Of a stretch of 64,000 bases of DNA, positions 62,007 through 64,000 are shown piece by piece. This DNA comes from Romanomermis culicivorax. Taxonomy: Eukaryota; Nematoda; Enoplea; Mermithida; Mermithidae. Under the pieces are notes generated by a model, which saw only the letters and a program-made list of their open reading frames with translations, had not been told where the DNA came from and did not search any database. The stretch lies in the NCBI GenBank assembly GCA_963922205.1, contig CAWUHX010000017.1, positions 248,001 through 312,000 on the forward strand, in the 5' to 3' direction. The position numbers and the translations under genes are program-made. Numbering within the stretch: the stretch's first letter is position 1; every line of letters begins with the position of its first letter.

Positions 62007-64000
62007 TGGTAGAAAAATTAATTTATAAATTTATAAATACATACCGTGGCTAGGTTAATGAAAAAAATATTGATTGAAAAAGGAAAACAATTAGTTACAC
62101 AAAGTTTTCAAAAATCTGCAAAAGTAAACAGTGTAGATTATATATGAAATTTATACAAATGTGATGGACAAACTTAAAACCACTGATCGTTCTGCTCATT
62201 TCAGCTTCTTATTGAAAAATTTTAAGTACAATCCAAGAATTATAGGAGACAACATAATAGGAAATTATTTACTTTTTATACTGAATGTGCGGAAAATTAA
62301 TTACCTACACAGCGGATTTTTTTCGAGGGATTGGACGATTTCTGAGGAGTCCACAAAGGCAGACATTGAAAAAAATACTTGCATAAATTCTCTGAGTAAT
62401 TCATTTCACCGTAAGAAATGATACTGTTAATGCAGTCTGATCAATATAGACAGAAAAACTGCAGGTTTGTCAATAAAAGCATAAAATGTTTATCATTAGC
62501 TCTCAACCTTTCTACTTGATCACTTCGCATTTATGCCATCTAAAAATTAGTTTGATTTGATTTCACTATCGCCTGTTAACGAATCTATTTAGTGCTCTGA
62601 CTCTCCTATTTTTTGTGTTAAAAGCTTTCCATAAAAGGTTCGGGTGTCCGGATATACCCAAATGTTGGGTGGACTCTCCCCAACGTTCCGTTACCCTCCT
62701 CTAACCCCCAACTCGAAAAATGGACATAGAAGAGTCTTTTTTTGAAAATTTTCGGGTTTTTTCGGATTTTGTTTTTTTCCTCCCTTATCCAACCGACCTG
62801 ATGTACTGGTACGATAACTTTATGAGATGATGAGTATGAACCAACGCACCATTGTTGCCAAATGATAATGTAAATATGCTATTCATTGGATCGAATAATA
62901 TATATTTGTATTGTCAGAAAAAATGTGTAGTTTGTCGATGACTGATAAATTAATGGAAATTCTAGAATTCCTCTGTTTATTATGTAAAGTAATAGGAATT
63001 CATTCATACTTTTATTGTTTGCTTCAAATCAAACAATTGACATTGTTGACGCAATTTTTCGACGAAACGTTTATGCTACTTCCAAGTTAATCTTTATCAG
63101 AGGTCAGCAATTGTAGACATCCTCAATATTTATATCTTTGTTAGAAAGAGATTCGTAGCCAGAAATGAAAATATAAACTTGCTCAACAATTCTATATAAA
63201 TATTTTAATTCTCTCAGCATTGCATTTCACTTCTCCTTTTCGCATTTTCGCATTTTCACTTCAGCATTGCATTTCACTTTGAATCGTAAACCGTTTTCAC
63301 GGACAGTTTTTCTTATCTCAGTGGCGTGAATAGATGAAACATAAGGGTGGGCACGATTTTTACGTATATATTTAGTGCAGTTAATATAGCTTTAATTACA
63401 TTTTTATCAAGTTTTTGGCCTAAAACATCTTCTCAGCTTTCAGTATGCTTCCAGCGAAAAAATTTTTTTGATCACTTGTGCCAAATGGCATAAATGTCCG
63501 TACACAAAAACCCTCTTTGAAATAACACTAGCGTTTTTTGTGCAAAGGTTTTAAAAAAAAAATTTTGGATTCACTCCAAAAAATTGGCGTTTGTGCCAAA
63601 TGGCTTAAGGTTTTTGACATAGTTGTTCCTACGTATTTGTTCCGTAAATTCTCATGTCATAAATTTCTGATTTTACGTTCTGATTTTACGGGAAAAATGT
63701 GATGAAACTGCGATTTACATAAGTGTTTTTGAATCTAGGTGTTCTCGAACTAACAATCTATTCAATGGATTCTTTGGAAGATATATTATCTAGACGTATT
63801 GTCGACGAATCGGAACGAAGTCTTGTAAATACGCTACTTTATGGCCGAGCGATAGAGTAAGCTAAACTAAGCATGCATTCAAGTTCTTTTCCAGATTTTA
63901 AAATCTACATAAATGCCCAGTGTTTGGTCATCAAGACTCTAGTTTTCAACTTCAAAAGTTTAATATGTGTATTGTTTTCTGTGCGTAAAAAGTTTCTTGA
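62007..64000. other. Right-hand end: worn repeats, no gene seen
   Basis: Contains a fragment with CCCAAATGTTGGG and CCCCAAC motifs at 62645-62760, like those at 36740-36900 and 44030-44120. A short direct repeat of CAGCATTGCATTTCACTT lies at 63218 and 63262. Nothing codes for a recognised protein. Confidence 0.4.
63320..63620. repeat. Repeat with GTGCCAAATGGCA units
   Basis: Two GTGCCAAATGG units lie near 63478 and 63593, and GCGTTTTTTGTGC lies at 63531. Related segments are at 40340-40520 and 43500-43560, where GAATTGGCACAAAC and CAGCGTTTTTTTGTGCAC occur. Looks like worn ends of another hAT-like family. Confidence 0.45.

Noticed and set aside
1-64000. tRNA, rRNA or CRISPR features
   Set aside because: No cloverleaf-like gene, conserved rRNA block or regular spacer array was seen on reading. 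A covariance-model scan was not possible.

Overview
This is an AT-rich eukaryotic window with split genes and a very heavy load of transposable elements. The strict TTTTCAG/TTTNAG splice acceptors, an activin/TGF-beta-type ligand gene and a degenerate (AAGCCT/GAACCT)n array that resembles the nematode telomere repeat TTAGGC suggest a nematode or a similar small invertebrate. The species cannot be named from sequence alone. Only two host genes can be rebuilt with confidence, both on the minus strand, and in both every exon junction keeps the reading frame.

Region by region: 1-3292 is non-coding with MITE copies. 3293-7810 is a four-exon TGF-beta superfamily ligand gene (497 aa). 7845-13870 holds no gene I can support. 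13872-15272 is a decayed pogo/Tc1-like DNA transposon carrying two nested MITEs. 15994-25187 is a complete LTR retroelement of the Ty3/Gypsy type, read on the minus strand. It has matching LTRs, a GAGC target duplication, a PBS and a PPT, but its coding region is broken by many stops and frameshifts. Its gene order is gag, then an envelope-like glycoprotein, then protease-RT-RNase H-integrase, so the env sits ahead of pol. 25188-29252 holds a GC-shifted block, a hAT-like element and Tc1-like MITEs.

29253-39469 is a nine-exon ubinuclein gene (491 aa), predicted to be a HIRA-complex histone H3.3 chaperone subunit. Its 4.9-kb first intron is filled with transposons. 39650-64000 is a transposon graveyard of nested hAT-like elements, LINE remnants, a 9-bp-TSD element and simple repeats.

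The most striking pattern is in the hAT-like elements. Several unrelated-looking copies have 8-bp target duplications. Each carries its own cluster of short palindromes near the ends (for example ACCCGGGT, GGATCC, CATCGGCCGATG, GGAGCCATGGCTCC, TTCCCCAAATGGGGAA, TTCCACATTTGTGGAA). Many of the same loci share a constant inner module: a GGCGC-GAA-GCGCC hairpin next to AAAATTTT and an AAAATGCAT tract. This looks like one superfamily that keeps a fixed inner module while its subterminal palindrome, presumably the transposase-binding site, diverges. No tRNA, rRNA or CRISPR features were seen.
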